From assembly GCF_024713945.1 (NCBI RefSeq), contig NC_134680.1, positions 3,806,001 to 3,870,000 of the forward strand: a DNA stretch of 64,000 bases, written 5' to 3'. Of the stretch, positions 61,264 through 64,000 are shown in pieces. Under the pieces are notes generated by a model that had not been told where the DNA came from, did not search any database, and saw only the letters and a list, made by a program, of their open reading frames with translations. The first letter of the stretch is position 1. Every line of letters begins with the position of its first letter. Both the position numbers and the translations under genes were made by a program. This DNA is from Dermatophagoides farinae (lineage: Eukaryota > Arthropoda > Arachnida > Sarcoptiformes > Pyroglyphidae).

Positions 61264-63066
61264 ATAGACATGAAGGACAGAAAAGAATCAGATACCATTG
61301 ATGAGGTGAGGATAACATGTAAACCAGCGAAAGGATTGTTTGCAATATGTTCATACAACCATGTAATGGATATGAATGGCATGTAGGTCATGTATACTAA
61401 AAAAACGAGGAAGTTATCCAAAACATTCATTTCTATTCCTACGTTTTTTTTGGTCAATTTATATTGATCATCATTGATTAATGAATGGCTCAATGCCATT
61501 TGAATTATCACCATTACAGACAGACAGACAGACTGAGAAAGAATGGAAGAATGATGGTAATTGTCAATTGTCGAATAATAGACATTATTATTATTTGTTG
61601 TTGTTTGAATCAATTCACTACAAAAAATGGGGGTGTTATTTTCATCATTTTTAATAATGAATGATGTGACTGTGTGTGAATCAAGGACGAATCTCATTAA
61701 TGCAATTGTAAAGAATTGTCGACAGAATTCAACTCAATCAAACAACTAAATTGTAAATTATTCTGAAATGTATGGGACAGTCAATTGACGATTGGTATGA
61801 GTGTGAGTGATGACCTAATCGATAGTGAAATCAAGCCCAATTCATGACTCAGTGGTTAAACTAGCATGATTCTAGAAATGAAATCATACGACCAACAATG
61901 TTTGCAATTTGCTATTTATCCGAATGACCAAGTGATCTGCATGACAATCATATTGATGATGATGATGGTGGCTACCATGCAGTATCATCAGTGTGTATAT
62001 AATTCGAATCCTGAAGAGTTAGGCGCTAATTCAAGGTAAACCTGTTCACCTGTGATTGTTGCTGTCTATATTGTTGTTGTTATTCTAGCGTCGATTAAAT
62101 AGCAGTCATGTGCCTAATAATGAATACACGTGTGTGTGTGTGTGTGTGTGGATGCTGCCATGTTAGATATGCACGACAAGCACGACGGCGACCAAATTTT
62201 AATAATAACAACAACAACATCCATCCATCAACAATTATGATCACCGAATGGTCATACTTTTGTGGCAGCATAGTTGCGATTTTTTATGTTGTTATATTAA
62301 TAGTAGAATGGTTACATTCTATCATTCCATTATCAAAATCTGTTTATACCCTCAGCCCTTTCTTAATGATTATAATTTTAAGAATTGTTGTTGTTAGTTA
62401 TATGCTATGATGGTCATTTGTCATTTGTATAGGCTACACACACAAACATACATAGCACTAATTTACAACAACCATCATTGATAATGATGAGTCTTATATA
62501 GCTTATATATTGTCGATTGAATATTGTTAGTACGACATAAACAATGATTTAATCAATCTATCGATCGATCGATTGGACATTAATCACATAATCATAATGA
62601 AAACATCGTGTTTCATTTGGCTAATTGATTGTAATCTATGTTTGTTTGGCCCAATGAATGAAAAAGGTCACCATTCATGAATTTGAAATTGTGGCCCATT
62701 TGAATTGAACTTGAATTAATAAACAATTGGCCAACTTGTTATATGTGTGTGTGATTCAATTAAAAATTATATCAAATAAAGCCATCAAGGATGAATCAAT
62801 ACAATTATTGCATATATGCATCACAATTGATTGTTCGTGAAAATCAAACAAATCTATAGCAATGAATAAAAAAATAAATAAATAAACATGCATAGAACAT
62901 TATTATCGATTAGATGAGAATCATCTAATGAGATAAACATACAAGTTTGAATTACTTGCCTATTACTATTAAATATGGACTTTATGAAGGAATTTATAAT
63001 GTTTTTCTCTGTTATTTATGGAACAAGGTCATCTAATCCATTCATTTATATGGTAGGGATAAATAA

Positions 63067-63092
63067 ATGGATGGATGGATGGATGGATGGAT
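63067..63092. repeat. (TGGA)n microsatellite
   Basis: About six TGGA units. Confidence 0.85.
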
Positions 63093-64000
63093 AAAACAAT
63101 AATAAACAAGCCAAATGATGATAGTGTGTAAATGAGAATTCAAGTGACGTAAACAAAGTTTTGTGTTTGGTGTATACATGGCATACTTATCATCTTCATC
63201 ATCATCATAAACATGAATGATGGAAAAAAATCCATTATTGATGTATTTATACAACATATTCCCATCATCAAATTGATAGCTCTTGGCAATTATTAATGTG
63301 TATCATCAATTAATCGATCACTAATCGGTTATTAGTCGAACAGGTTACATATGATAAAATGTCCAATCTAGCCTGCATATACCCAATCAGATTAGATTGT
63401 AAATGCCAGATTGATTTTTTCAATATCGATAAAATACGAATATAGATCAATAAACGCCTCCACACAACCAACAACCAAGTATGAGTTATGCAACATTAGA
63501 AATTATGAATTGTTTGTCATCCAAACATCGAAAACGATCGTTACGGATGGAATGGAAGATCCATTTTTTTTTCTTTGCTTTTGCCATTTTCCATGTCCAT
63601 ACATTGTCAGTAACAACATAACAGTCGTGATGAATGTCATCCATCGATTGTATCATTTCTCATTGATGAAACTTGAGTTTGCATCATCACATCTGCATGA
63701 TGAATACATTTCTTTTTGGTTTTTACAATATCCATTTGTTCGCATTGTTCGATTGTTCCCAATACAATATATATTCAATACAAAGTTCACAAAGTAAATA
63801 GCTGTTGTGTTCAGTTAGACAAGATCAATCGAGCCAAAGTAAAATTTGGACAAATTTGGCACCAAGCTAACCCGATGCCAAATGGATTGACGTCAATCAA
63901 TACACACATTGGCTAGATATAATATAGAAATATGAGATTTGTATAGAAAAACGATGGATGCATATAAGCAATTTAGAAACAACTTGTTTGGCGGCCATCT

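Larger units (their letters stand above)
60293..64000. other. Gene-poor terminal region
   Basis: I recognise no gene. The longest frame (61179-61697, minus) has a GTT-repeat tail and no domain. Simple repeats include (CAA)n at 61241-61263, (TG)n near 62130 and (TGGA)n at 63067-63092. The left end should contain the promoter of the cytochrome b561 gene. Confidence 0.45.

Noticed and set aside
61179-61697. Minus-strand frame of 172 codons with hydrophobic runs
   Set aside because: It opens at a non-ATG codon, includes a repeat-derived poly-Val run and resembles no family; an exon-like piece near 61320-61390 has no supporting partners.
1-64000. tRNA, rRNA and CRISPR arrays
   Set aside because: None recognised by eye on either strand; the DNA is eukaryotic, so CRISPR is not expected.

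Overview
The window is nuclear DNA from an arthropod, most likely an acariform (astigmatid) mite. The reasons are: AT-rich intergenic DNA; many introns of only about 50-80 bases with GT..AG ends; an ABC transporter of the arthropod ABCH type; and a Dscam-family receptor with a short chelicerate-like architecture. The species call is inference. Exon joins were read by eye. For the IA-2, lipase, ABCH, GLB1, TMEM245, SFT2, P450, SEC63 and CYB561 models, the summed exon lengths keep one open frame.

Layout. 1-1114: non-coding. 1115-3745 (+): ABCH half-transporter. 3904-5563 (+): acid lipase. 5564-6402: gap with two tiny ORFs. 6403-10019 (+): IA-2/phogrin-like receptor pseudophosphatase. 10622-14508: a 3.9 kb AT-rich insertion with TA target duplication, matching terminal inverted repeats and subterminal palindromes. 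It holds a decayed LINE, a tandem intron-plus-exon duplication and an unrecognised spliced coding region. It ends 10 bases before the start codon of the Bud32/TP53RK kinase (14521-15219, +). 15276-17824 (-): TMEM245, head-to-head with an SFT2 vesicle-trafficking protein (18057-18675, +). 18887-19465 (+): RING-CH (MARCH) E3 ligase. 19694-21789 (+): GH35 beta-galactosidase. 21988-31237 (-): Dscam-like receptor (nine Ig, four FNIII, one TM) with a NOL12 homologue nested in an intron. 31.3-51.9 kb: gene-poor, microsatellite-rich DNA with one unrecognised ORF at 44.2 kb. 51894-53018 (+): unrecognised 374-aa protein, tail-to-tail with SEC63 (53145-55814, -). 56341-57991 (-): cytochrome P450. 58779-60292 (-): cytochrome b561 family protein. 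60.3-64 kb: no gene recognised.

The genes are mostly unrelated housekeeping and membrane/secretory functions, as expected in a compact animal genome: KEOPS tRNA modification, ER translocation, Golgi traffic, lysosomal hydrolysis, dense-core vesicle biology, neuronal recognition and xenobiotic metabolism. There is no operon logic. The least expected structure is the transposon-like insertion that separates Bud32 from the DNA that probably was its promoter, which includes a CTCF-like motif and a CACGTG box.
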